Source of the DNA: JBCAWW01 sp039024315 | GTDB lineage: Bacteria > Bacteroidota > Bacteroidia > J057 | Reading direction: 5' to 3' | NCBI GenBank assembly: GCA_039024315.1 | Contig: JBCCQN010000232.1 | Coordinates: 1 to 12,358, forward strand | DNA length: 12,358 nt | Part shown: one piece after another, positions 1 to 6,196 of the stretch | Numbering within the stretch: the first letter of the stretch is position 1 | Layout: the number at the start of each line of letters is the position of its first letter | Position numbers and translations under genes: made by a program | The notes under the pieces: generated by a model | What the model saw: the letters and a program-made list of their open reading frames with translations, nothing else | Told to the model about the DNA's origin: nothing | The model's database searches: none

Positions 1-818
1 ACCTCAAACCACACATGCTTTCCACCGACCATTTTGTAATGCTCGACTACTACCCCATTGTCTCCCTCTAAGTATTGCGTATGTTCGATGCTGATCCCCT
101 TATCCGTTTCGGTATTTGTAATCGGCGTGGTATTGGTATTATTGAAATCAATCCAATACTCCAGCACGGAAGCAATGGAAATGTAATCCGAGCCGCCAGC
201 ATAAGGGATGACATCATCTTCGGTTCCATGTAGATTGATCATCGCGGTAGGATGATTGGGCGCACAGCTAATGCTTGTATCCAGCATCGTCCCTGAAACC
301 GATCCAATTGCAGCGATTAGATCACTTTGATAACAGGCTAAGGCATAACTAAAAAAAGCGCCATTGGAATAGCCACAGGCATAAACCCTTTCCAAATCGA
401 TGCTATAGTTAGCGCTAAGTTCTCCAATAAGTGCTTCGACAAAGCCCAAATCATCCACATCACTTTTATTATCTAAGCCGTTTAGGGCTGCATTCCAATG
501 GGGGAAGCCATCTAAGCAGGTCCCTTGGGGGTAAACCAAGATAAAGCCGTTGGCATCCGATTGTGGTCGCATATCAGCATACTCTATATAATCACTGGCT
601 AGGCCCCCAAAGCCATGAAAATTTAGCATGAGAGGTACTTTCTCACTACCATCGTAGGAATCAGGAACATAAACTAGATATTCTCTCGCTTCGCCAGCGT
701 ACATTAAGGTCTCTGCACCTTCGTTTTCGGCACAGTTCGATTTTACGTTATCATTGTTTTTGCAGCTTAGTAGCAAGATGGAAAGCGAAAAACCGAAAAG
801 GATGACTTTATTTATCAT
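1..818 (-). CDS. Lipoprotein esterase of the PHB-depolymerase / LpqC (CE1-like) type, C-terminus cut by window edge
   Basis: Predicted secreted alpha/beta-hydrolase acting on ester bonds; the family (COG3509) includes poly(3-hydroxybutyrate) depolymerases and feruloyl/acetylxylan esterases, and the true substrate cannot be read from sequence. The ATG at 818-816 opens a lipoprotein signal peptide ending in lipobox LLSC (Cys19), so the protein is probably anchored in the envelope. An oxyanion-loop motif HGFGG lies at residues 68-72, and the nucleophile elbow GYSNG places Ser151. HGTEDDVIPY supplies the likely acid Asp201, and GGKHVW near the window edge supplies His268. All three catalytic residues are therefore present, and only a short C-terminal piece is missing. 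It starts 58 bp after the tag stop on the same strand, so the two may be co-transcribed. The start is supported by the signal peptide; the Shine-Dalgarno sequence is poor. Esterase fold is secure, substrate is not. Confidence 0.87.
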   Translation of the reverse strand, partial: MINKVILFGFSLSILLLSCKNNDNVKSNCAENEGAETLMYAGEAREYLVYVPDSYDGSEKVPLMLNFHGFGGLASDYIEYADMRPQSDANGFILVYPQGTCLDGFPHWNAALNGLDNKSDVDDLGFVEALIGELSANYSIDLERVYACGYSNGAFFSYALACYQSDLIAAIGSVSGTMLDTSISCAPNHPTAMINLHGTEDDVIPYAGGSDYISIASVLEYWIDFNNTNTTPITNTETDKGISIEHTQYLEGDNGVVVEHYKMVGGKHVWFE

Positions 819-876
819 ATCTACTCTTTCTGTTAATTAGGAGAACCTTCGCCTGAAGTCAATTGTTGATTTCAAA

Positions 877-1452
877 TTATTCATCTAAGAGTTCCGCGTG
901 GCGGAAACAATCCACAAAGTGATCGTTGACCATGCCTGCAGCCTCCATAAATGCATAGCAAATAGTAGAGCCGACAAACTTAAAGCCGCGCTTTTTGAGG
1001 TCTTTGCTCATGGCGTCAGATTCTTTGCTGGTGGCGCGATAATCATCCATGCCTTTGAGGTGATTTTGAATGACTTTACCATCGGTAAACTGCCAGAGAT
1101 AATCACTAAAACTGCCCACAGAGGCCATAATCTCAAGATAGGCGCGCGCATTGGAGCGGACGGCATTGATTTTGAGCCGATTGCGAATAATGCGGCTGTC
1201 TTGGCGAAGCGCTTCTAAATGCTCATCGCTATAATTGACGAGCACTTCTGGATCAAAATTGGCAAATACCTCACGGTATCCTTCTCGTTTTTTGAGGACG
1301 GTGATCCAACTCAATCCGGCTTGAGCGCCTTCCAGATTGATCATTTCGAAGAGTTTTTGATCGTCCCGCACCGGAACGCCCCATTCTTCATCATGATATT
1401 TGATATAGATCGGGTCCGAAAGACACCAATCGCAACGATTCAATTTTTCCAT
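877..1452 (-). CDS. tag: DNA-3-methyladenine glycosylase I
   Basis: Base-excision repair enzyme that removes 3-methyladenine from alkylated DNA in the cytoplasm. The 191-aa length and collinear motifs match E. coli Tag closely. Cys7 and His20 near the N-terminus and His178 and Cys182 near the C-terminus correspond to the zinc-binding set of the E. coli enzyme (Cys4, His17, His175, Cys179). The block LEGAQAGLSWITVLKKRE (residues 40-57) holds Glu41 and Trp49, equivalent to the base-pocket residues Glu38 and Trp46. LKKRGFKFVGSTICYAFMEA near residue 152 is the conserved C-terminal signature. The ATG start fits the family N-terminus (…RCDWC). The last codons (FRHAEL) overlap a copy of the 16-nt repeat seen elsewhere in the window (889-904). 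It is transcribed away from msrA and lies 58 bp before the esterase gene. Identification is very firm. Confidence 0.97.
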   Translation of the reverse strand: MEKLNRCDWCLSDPIYIKYHDEEWGVPVRDDQKLFEMINLEGAQAGLSWITVLKKREGYREVFANFDPEVLVNYSDEHLEALRQDSRIIRNRLKINAVRSNARAYLEIMASVGSFSDYLWQFTDGKVIQNHLKGMDDYRATSKESDAMSKDLKKRGFKFVGSTICYAFMEAAGMVNDHFVDCFRHAELLDE

Positions 1453-1513
1453 GGAGCAAAATACATATTCACCGCTATGAATGTGATACTTCTGTGATAA
1501 CTGCGGTTTGAAC

Positions 1514-1521
1514 CAAACGTA
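1514..1521 (-). promoter_or_regulatory. Possible Bacteroidota -7 promoter element for tag
   Basis: On the minus strand this reads TACGTTTG, an exact match to the TAnnTTTG -7 box of the Bacteroidota primary sigma factor, about 60 nt upstream of the tag start. No TTG is found at the usual -33 spacing, so this is only a candidate. The rest of the 226-bp tag-msrA divergent region shows no other clear signal. Confidence 0.25.
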
Positions 1522-1664
1522 TATAAAAACAGTTAGCTAAGCAGTAAAAAGTAGAGAGAGGGAAGAAAATCAGGCCGAACAGCAAAGGAAATCGGATATA
1601 GTAATTATCTCTTCGCTTGAGCTACTTTTACACTGTGCTTGACAGATTCACAGAACCATCAATC

Positions 1665-1670
1665 AAGGAG
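1665..1670 (+). promoter_or_regulatory. Shine-Dalgarno sequence of msrA
   Basis: AAGGAG lies 8 nt before the ATG at 1679. It is the clearest ribosome-binding site in the window and fixes the msrA start; most other genes here lack one, as is common in Bacteroidota. Confidence 0.75.
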
Positions 1671-1678
1671 AATCAAAA

Positions 1679-2230
1679 ATGAACGATACAAATAGAGCCG
1701 GCTTAGAAGTCGCCACTTTAGGAGCGGGCTGTTTTTGGTGTGTAGAAGCGGTATTTCAGGATCTTCAAGGAGTCAAAGAGGTGATCTCTGGCTACTCCGG
1801 CGGTCATGTCGAAAACCCCACTTATGAGCAGATTTGTACTAAGACTACTGGGCACGCAGAGGTAGCTCGGATTTGGTACGATCCCGCAGTGATTAGTTTC
1901 GAAAAGATATTGGAGGTGTTTTGGCAAACCCATGATCCGACTACCCCCAACCGTCAGGGTAATGATGTCGGTCCCCAATACCGTTCGGCGATTTTTTATC
2001 ACAATGAGGAGCAACGCGAGAAGGCGGAGCACTACAAAAAAGAGTTAGATGCTTCGGGTGCTTTTGCGGCTCCGATCGTAACCGAAATCACGGAGTTGAC
2101 CAATTTTTATAAAGCCGAGAATTACCACCAAAATTTCTACAACAACAACGAGACCTATCCATACTGTATGTTTGTGGTCCGCCCCAAGGTAGAAAAGGTG
2201 AAGAAAGTCTTCGGGCACCTGCTAAAATAA
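1679..2230 (+). CDS. msrA: Peptide-methionine (S)-S-oxide reductase MsrA
   Basis: Repairs oxidised proteins by reducing the S epimer of methionine sulfoxide, with thioredoxin as the usual electron donor. The protein is 183 aa, normal for MsrA. The catalytic signature GAGCFWC is at residues 15-21 with nucleophile Cys18 and a second Cys at 21. GYSGG follows near residue 38, GHAE near residue 58 and GPQYRSAIF near residue 97, all standard active-site blocks. A third cysteine in YPYC (Cys163) near the C-terminus could be the resolving Cys. No signal peptide is present, so it is cytoplasmic. The start is supported by an AAGGAG 8 nt upstream. It is a single-gene unit: tag diverges upstream and an intrinsic terminator follows 22 bp after the stop. 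No msrB is fused or adjacent. Confidence 0.98.
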   Translation: MNDTNRAGLEVATLGAGCFWCVEAVFQDLQGVKEVISGYSGGHVENPTYEQICTKTTGHAEVARIWYDPAVISFEKILEVFWQTHDPTTPNRQGNDVGPQYRSAIFYHNEEQREKAEHYKKELDASGAFAAPIVTEITELTNFYKAENYHQNFYNNNETYPYCMFVVRPKVEKVKKVFGHLLK

Positions 2231-2252
2231 ATCAAGTCTAAGACTAGAGAGG

Positions 2253-2289
2253 GTAGCGATGCAAATTTTTGTGTCGCTCCTTTTTTTTT
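2253..2289 (+). terminator. Intrinsic terminator of msrA, built from a 28-nt palindromic repeat
   Basis: The stem pairs AGCGATGCAAA (2255-2265) with TTTGTGTCGCT (2268-2278), giving 11 pairs including two G-U wobbles in RNA, and is followed by nine T residues (2281-2289). It starts 22 bp after the msrA stop. The 28-nt hairpin matches the perfect palindrome at 2340-2367 at 24 of 28 positions, so the terminator looks like a diverged repeat copy. Confidence 0.8.
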
Positions 2290-2290
2290 A

Positions 2291-2435
2291 CCGCTGCGCG
2301 GAACGATTATCCTGCTTGAAATCAAGGATTTGTAAAATCGTAGCGACGCAAAATTTTGCGTCGCTACATATCGAATCGATTGATTCTCTCTATTACGCTA
2401 GGGATGAGCGTTCCGCGTCCCGAAAGCTATCGGGA
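2291..2435. repeat. Nested palindromic element between the msrA and RNR terminators
   Basis: The outer arms are CCGCTGCGCGGAACGA (2291-2306) and GCGTTCCGCGTCCCGA (2408-2423), inverted copies of the 16-nt repeat unit sharing a 9-nt exact core (CGTTCCGCG). Between them lie a small hairpin (CTTGA/TCAAG around 2313-2326) and the perfect 28-nt palindrome at 2340-2367. The right arm overlaps another near-palindrome, TCCCGA-6 nt-TCGGGA at 2418-2435. The whole stretch sits in a convergent intergenic region and no plausible gene crosses it. Confidence 0.65.
2340..2367. repeat. Perfect 28-nt palindrome
   Basis: The left half is GTAGCGACGCAAAA and the right half is its exact reverse complement with no loop. 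A diverged copy (24/28 identical) lies at 2253-2280 and forms the msrA terminator stem. This copy has no T-tract on either strand and is not itself a canonical terminator. Confidence 0.9.
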
Positions 2436-2441
2436 GTAAAC

Positions 2442-2471
2442 AAAAAAAGGTCCCGCCAAATAGACGGGACC
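2442..2471 (-). terminator. Intrinsic terminator of the ribonucleotide reductase gene
   Basis: On the minus strand GGTCCCG, a 9-nt loop and CGGGACC form a 7-bp GC-rich stem followed by seven T residues (2448-2442). It begins about 40 nt after the stop codon at 2513. Confidence 0.88.
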
Positions 2472-2512
2472 GCATTGCAATAAGACTTAGAAATTAAAGC
2501 GCAGATTATAAC

Positions 2513-5089
2513 TTATTCGCATTTGCTATAACCGCATTCTTTACATGTTAGACAACCTTCTTGGTAAACCAAGGCAGGTGCGCCACATTCTGTACAGGTG
2601 TTTTCTACGGCCTCGGTACCATCAGGAATGAAGGACTTAAGCGCGCGAACCACACCATTTTTCCAGGTATTAAGCGATTCTACGTCGAGATGTAATTTGT
2701 GGATCATATTGACTACGTATGGCAATGGCATACCATGACGTAAGACACCAGAGATCAATTTGGCGTAGTTCCAGTACTCTTTGGTGAATGTACGAGACAA
2801 GCCTTCGATCGTGACTTTGTAGCCTTCTTTGTCGACATACTGGAAGTCATATCGACCCCGGCCGGTTTCGTCTTTTTGTTTGATTACCCAGCCTTTGTCA
2901 ACGTGCTGCAGGATAGAGAAAGAGTCTTTGCTCAGACCCGTGAAGATCTCGTATGGACGCTCGTCGATCATGCCCACAACGGCAATCCAAGCTTCGTCTT
3001 TGTTCCAAAAACGAACGACTTTCGCCTCTAGCTTAGTAGGACGCTTAGGCGCAAAGGTATCGGTAAAGGCTTTTTCATCCGTTTTTTTACCCTTATCATC
3101 TTTAGACACGAGGACACCAGAGCGTGAGCCATCACGATAAACCGTGATTCCTTTACAGCCAGATTCCCACCCGGTTTCATAGATCTTAGCGACCATTTCT
3201 TCGGTGGTCTCATTGGGAATGTTGACGGTAACAGAGATAGAATGGTCGACCCACTTCTGAATGGCGCCCTGCATTTTGACCTTATTGACCCAGTCAACGT
3301 CGTTGGCGGTAGCGCCAGCGTAAGGAGACTGCGCGATAAGGGCATCTAGCTCGTCCTGCGGCATTTTTTCAACCGCTTCTTTGCTATATCCGTTGGCTTC
3401 GAGCCAAGTGATGAATTTGTGGTGGAATACGTTGAACTCCTCCCAATGATCTCCAACTTCGTCAACAAAGTCAACCTTTACATGCTGATCATTAGGATTG
3501 ACCTTACGGCGACGCTTGTAGGCTACCATGAAGACAGGCTCGATCCCAGAGGTAGTCTGGGTCATGAGGCTAGTCGTACCAGTAGGCGCGATGGTAAGGA
3601 GTGCAATATTGCGACGGCCGTGCTTGACCATGTCTTCGTAAAGCGCAGGATCAGCTTCTTTGATACGACCGATAAATGGATTGTCTTTTTCGCGAGTCGC
3701 TTCAAAGATCGGGAAAGCACCACGATCACGGGCCATATCTACAGAAGAGCGATAAGCAGCGAGAGCTAAAGTCTTGTGAACCTCTACAGAGTGAGCAAGT
3801 CCATCTTCTTTGCCATAGGTCAAACCAAGGGCGGCTAGCATATCACCTTCGGCAGTGATACCTACACCGGTACGACGACCTTGTACACATTTGTTGCGGA
3901 TTTTTTCCCAAAGGAGGCGCTCAGTACGCTTGATTTCTGGATCTTCTGGGTCAGCATCGATCTTAGTAAGGATCATATCGATTTTCTCGAGCTCGAGATC
4001 TACGATATCATCCATGATACGCTGCGCCATGTAAACGTACTCTCTAAACTTCTCAAAGTTGAAAGTCGCCTGCTCAGTAAATGGGTTCTCAACGAAGCTA
4101 TATAGATTGATCGCCAATAGACGACAGCTATCGTATGGACACAATGGAATCTCACCACATGGATTGGTAGAAACCGTACGGAAACCTAGATCTGCATAGC
4201 AGTCAGGAATGGATTCGTTGGTTACGGTATCCCAAAACAAGATGCCCGGCTCAGCAGAAGCCCAAGCATTGTGGATGATTTTCTTCCAGATGGCTTTGGC
4301 GTCAACTTCTTTGGTGAAGTCAGGGTTCTTGTCGTTGAGAGGGTATTGCTGTACGTAAGACTTTTCGGCCTGTACCGCACGCATAAACTCGTCATCGATT
4401 TTAACCGATACGTTTGCGCCAGTGACCTTGGTACCGTCCATCTTAGCGTCGATAAACTGCTCAGAGTCCGGGTGCTTGATCGAGATCGAAAGCATCAAGG
4501 CGCCGCGACGACCGTCTTGGGCTACCTCGCGGGTAGAGTTAGAGTAGCGTTCCATGAATGGAACAACTCCCGTAGAAGAAAGCGCCGAGTTCATCACTGG
4601 GCTGCCTTTGGGACGGATATAAGAGAGGTCGTGCCCTACTCCACCACGACGCTTCATGAGCTGCACCTGCTCTTCGTCTAGTTTCATTACTCCACCATAA
4701 GAGTCAGCCAAGTGGTCATGCCCGATCACAAAACAATTGGAGAGAGAAATGATTTGGTGCGTATTGCCGATCCCTGTCATAGGGCCGCCTTGCGGAACGA
4801 TGTGCTTAAAGTCTTTTAAAGCCGCGTAGATTTCTTTTTCACTGTAAGAGTTAGGATACTTCTTTTCAATACGCGCGATCTCTTTGGCGATACGCTTGTG
4901 CATATCGTCTGGGGTACGGTCAAAAATATTGCCATAAGAATCTTTCATGGCGTATTTATTGATCCATACATTGGCGGCTAATTCATCGCCTTTGAAGTAC
5001 TTGATCGCGTGTGGCAGTATTTCCTGATAAGTGTAGGTTTTGTGCTGCTTACCGTTAGATGATTTTTTGGTTTTTACCGTAGATAGCAT
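2513..5089 (-). CDS. nrdJ: Adenosylcobalamin-dependent (class II) ribonucleotide reductase
   Basis: Reduces ribonucleotides to deoxyribonucleotides using a B12-generated thiyl radical, supplying DNA precursors without oxygen or a separate radical subunit. The 858-aa chain carries the class II landmarks. SNCF places the first redox cysteine at Cys119. TNPCGEIPL holds Asn309, radical Cys311 and Glu313. The partner redox cysteine is Cys322, with the same 11-residue spacing from the radical Cys as in the Thermotoga enzyme. APTGTTS (501-507) is the phosphate-binding loop, and CKGITVYRDGSRSGVL (645-660) ends the barrel. A TSCPD-type segment follows (about 685-815), then a C-terminal Cys-rich tail with cysteines at 832, 835, 846, 849, 852 and 857, probably a zinc ribbon plus shuttle thiols. 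No nrdB or nrdD is adjacent. No B12-box-like sequence is seen upstream. The ATG lacks a clear Shine-Dalgarno sequence. A terminator follows directly. The upstream region holds DnaA boxes. Confidence 0.96.
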   Translation of the reverse strand: MLSTVKTKKSSNGKQHKTYTYQEILPHAIKYFKGDELAANVWINKYAMKDSYGNIFDRTPDDMHKRIAKEIARIEKKYPNSYSEKEIYAALKDFKHIVPQGGPMTGIGNTHQIISLSNCFVIGHDHLADSYGGVMKLDEEQVQLMKRRGGVGHDLSYIRPKGSPVMNSALSSTGVVPFMERYSNSTREVAQDGRRGALMLSISIKHPDSEQFIDAKMDGTKVTGANVSVKIDDEFMRAVQAEKSYVQQYPLNDKNPDFTKEVDAKAIWKKIIHNAWASAEPGILFWDTVTNESIPDCYADLGFRTVSTNPCGEIPLCPYDSCRLLAINLYSFVENPFTEQATFNFEKFREYVYMAQRIMDDIVDLELEKIDMILTKIDADPEDPEIKRTERLLWEKIRNKCVQGRRTGVGITAEGDMLAALGLTYGKEDGLAHSVEVHKTLALAAYRSSVDMARDRGAFPIFEATREKDNPFIGRIKEADPALYEDMVKHGRRNIALLTIAPTGTTSLMTQTTSGIEPVFMVAYKRRRKVNPNDQHVKVDFVDEVGDHWEEFNVFHHKFITWLEANGYSKEAVEKMPQDELDALIAQSPYAGATANDVDWVNKVKMQGAIQKWVDHSISVTVNIPNETTEEMVAKIYETGWESGCKGITVYRDGSRSGVLVSKDDKGKKTDEKAFTDTFAPKRPTKLEAKVVRFWNKDEAWIAVVGMIDERPYEIFTGLSKDSFSILQHVDKGWVIKQKDETGRGRYDFQYVDKEGYKVTIEGLSRTFTKEYWNYAKLISGVLRHGMPLPYVVNMIHKLHLDVESLNTWKNGVVRALKSFIPDGTEAVENTCTECGAPALVYQEGCLTCKECGYSKCE

Positions 5090-5142
5090 GACCGCGGGGT
5101 TTATTTAATTGGTTTGTTTCTTAGATGCGAAAGAAAGGTGTT

Positions 5143-5162
5143 GCTGTGCCGCAGGGCACAGC
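5143..5162. repeat. GC-rich hairpin in the nrdJ leader
   Basis: GCTGTGCC and GGCACAGC flank a 4-nt loop, 54 nt before the nrdJ start. It would lie in the nrdJ 5' UTR if transcription begins upstream of it. No T-tract follows on the minus strand, so it is not an intrinsic terminator; a role in leader folding is only inference. Confidence 0.5.
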
Positions 5163-5434
5163 TATTTTGAAATTATTTTGTACAGGTGTTGACCTTGAGG
5201 GAGGTCTGGATTAAAAGAGAGCAGTTAGGGAATTAAGCAGAAGAGTAGCGCGAGTAAGAGTATCTATTCATATAGTCTGTTGGTGATGTTTGGGGGTTAA
5301 GTTGTGTATTGGAAAAAAGGGTTTGCTTAACTCTCGTAGGAGATTTCATATCAATTAACCGAAATATTTCCCGATTAGTGCCCGAAGTTATCCACATTGA
5401 TGTGGATAAGTGGATAACTCAACTCATTATCAGA

Positions 5435-5450
5435 GCGTTCCGCGCAGCGG
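5435..5450. repeat. Single arm of the 16-nt repeat family
   Basis: GCGTTCCGCGCAGCGG, with an internal TTCCGC-GCA-GCGGAA hairpin at 5439-5453. It lies within the DnaA-box cluster and has no paired outer arm nearby. Confidence 0.6.
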
Positions 5451-5575
5451 AAAGTCGAAAAACGGCCAATACATGAAGAAACCTTCATTTTTGAAAAGAG
5501 CGCAGAACTCTCTTAGCATCGTCTGCTTTCGACAAAGAATGTGGAAAACGTGTGGATAAACTGTGGAGAGCAGAA

Positions 5576-5707
5576 AATAATGGCATCGTCCGGAGAGGCT
5601 TTACAGGCTAGAGACAAGTCGGCGAACAGAAAAAAATAACATTAATACTCACTAGCATAACATAACGGCAAACCTGTAATTGTTACCCAATAGACGATGC
5701 CATAATT
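5576..5707. repeat. Inverted repeat flanking an AT-rich tract
   Basis: Left arm 5576-5590 and right arm 5693-5707 are complementary over 15 bp with one mismatch; the core is ATGGCATCGTC/GACGATGCCAT. They enclose about 100 bp including the AT-rich tract. The octamer GCATCGTC within the arms occurs a third time at 5516-5523. Confidence 0.6.
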
Positions 5708-5921
5708 CAATGTCGCCAAAAAGTCCCGAAGCACAATTCTGAGTTTTCCACAACATTGTTGATAACGTCCGTTCACGACTTCACAAGTTTACGTCCATCG
5801 GTTACGATTGCTCAAAAGTCTTACACGCGTGCATCCCCTAGGCTCGTATCGCGGTCTTATAAAAGCATACTTCGGGCATCTATTGCGTTTTTATTCCCTT
5901 TCATCCTTAACCTTTTAGATC

Positions 5922-6035
5922 ATGACCTCCAATGCCAACACCTCCGTCTCACCGGCCTTAACGCTTTTCCTTTTGGTTGTCTTTGCCTTCACCTTTATCG
6001 TCAAACTCTGGGGTGAAACCAGTTTTATGTTTTGA
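5922..6035 (+). CDS. Possible 37-aa single-span membrane protein
   Basis: A short ORF runs from the ATG at 5922 to the TGA at 6033. Its product has a polar N-terminus (MTSNANTSVSP), then one uninterrupted hydrophobic stretch of about 16 residues (LTLFLLVVFAFTFIV, residues 13-27), then KLWGETSFMF. The layout of short polar head, single helix and basic Lys after the helix is typical of real membrane microproteins. A strong terminator follows 29 bp after the stop, implying a transcript ending here. Against it: there is no Shine-Dalgarno sequence, no convincing TAnnTTTG promoter, and homologues could not be checked. A longer frame covering 5756-6016 has no protein-like features and is considered spurious. 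No function is assigned. Confidence 0.42.
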   Translation: MTSNANTSVSPALTLFLLVVFAFTFIVKLWGETSFMF

Positions 6036-6064
6036 AAGTTGGCTATGCGCAGCCCAAAAAAATG

Positions 6065-6108
6065 CCCAGACTTAGATTTGACCTTTGTCAGTTTGAGTCT
6101 GGGTTTTT
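6065..6108. terminator. Bidirectional intrinsic terminator between the small ORF and the ankyrin gene
   Basis: CCCAGACT (6065-6072) pairs with AGTCTGGG (6096-6103), and an inner TGAC/GTCA pair (6079-6082/6087-6090) tightens the loop. Five T residues follow on the plus strand and a run of seven A residues precedes it (7 T on the minus strand after a short gap). It could end both the plus-strand transcript from about 5922 and the minus-strand ankyrin transcript. Confidence 0.75.
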
Positions 6109-6114
6109 CTTTTT

Positions 6115-6196
6115 CTGCTGCGCAGAACGCGGGAATCTCGCCTTTGGGCGCTGCAAGGCATTGCCTTGCAGCCGAGACTAGCGTTCCGCGAAGCGG
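6115..6196. repeat. Nested palindromic element bordered by the 16-nt repeat
   Basis: The outer arms CTGCTGCGCAGAACGC (6115-6130) and GCGTTCCGCGAAGCGG (6181-6196) are complementary at 13 of 16 positions. Inside are a second pair, TCTCG/CGAGA (6136-6140/6173-6177), and an inner perfect palindrome of 11-bp arms, GCTGCAAGGCA, around a single T (6150-6172). The right arm ends exactly at the last base before the ankyrin stop codon (6197-6199). The element therefore occupies the 3' flank of that gene. Confidence 0.75.

Larger units (their letters stand above)
5388..5765. promoter_or_regulatory. DnaA-box cluster (candidate oriC or DnaA-regulated region)
   Basis: Exact TTATCCACA boxes occur at 5388-5396 (+), 5401-5409 (-) and 5551-5559 (-). 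Exact TTTTCCACA variants occur at 5540-5548 (-) and 5744-5752 (+). One-mismatch copies are at 5409-5417 (TTATCCACT, -) and 5757-5765 (TTATCAACA, -). The first two boxes form an inverted pair with a 4-nt gap. An AT-rich stretch (about 5628-5662) lies inside the cluster and could be an unwinding element. Five exact boxes within about 365 bp are far more than chance would give. Known precedents are chromosomal origins and the DnaA-regulated nrdAB promoter of E. coli, so both readings are open. No dnaA or other origin-linked gene is in the window. Confidence 0.6.
5090..5921. other. Long non-coding region upstream of nrdJ; candidate replication-origin or regulatory region
   Basis: These 832 bp hold no ORF with family-like features on either strand. 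From left to right they contain a GC-rich hairpin near the nrdJ start (5143-5162), a small GACCT/AGGTC hairpin (5191-5206), a DnaA-box cluster (5388-5765), a single copy of the 16-nt repeat (5435-5450), a hairpin ATGAAG-4 nt-CTTCAT (5472-5487), three GCATCGTC octamers, a 15-bp inverted repeat with one mismatch (5576-5590/5693-5707), and an AT-rich tract (about 5628-5662). No tRNA, known riboswitch core or B12 box was recognised. Confidence 0.6.

Noticed and set aside
898..1497. Long plus-strand frames opposite tag
   Set aside because: They are antisense shadows of a clearly identified tag gene.
2259..2483. 74-codon plus-strand open frame in the msrA-nrdJ intergenic region
   Set aside because: It runs straight through the msrA terminator, the 28-nt palindrome and the RNR terminator, so it is a by-product of repeats.
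4546..4565. Palindrome TTCCATGAATGGAA within nrdJ
   Set aside because: It encodes conserved RNR residues (VPFMERYS) and is best explained by coding sequence.
5090..5400. Cobalamin riboswitch upstream of nrdJ
   Set aside because: No B12-box-like GCCACTG core or recognisable riboswitch layout found by eye.
5756..6016. 86-codon plus-strand open frame
   Set aside because: Composition is not protein-like, it starts inside the DnaA-box region and it overlaps the better 37-aa frame; no domain or RBS.
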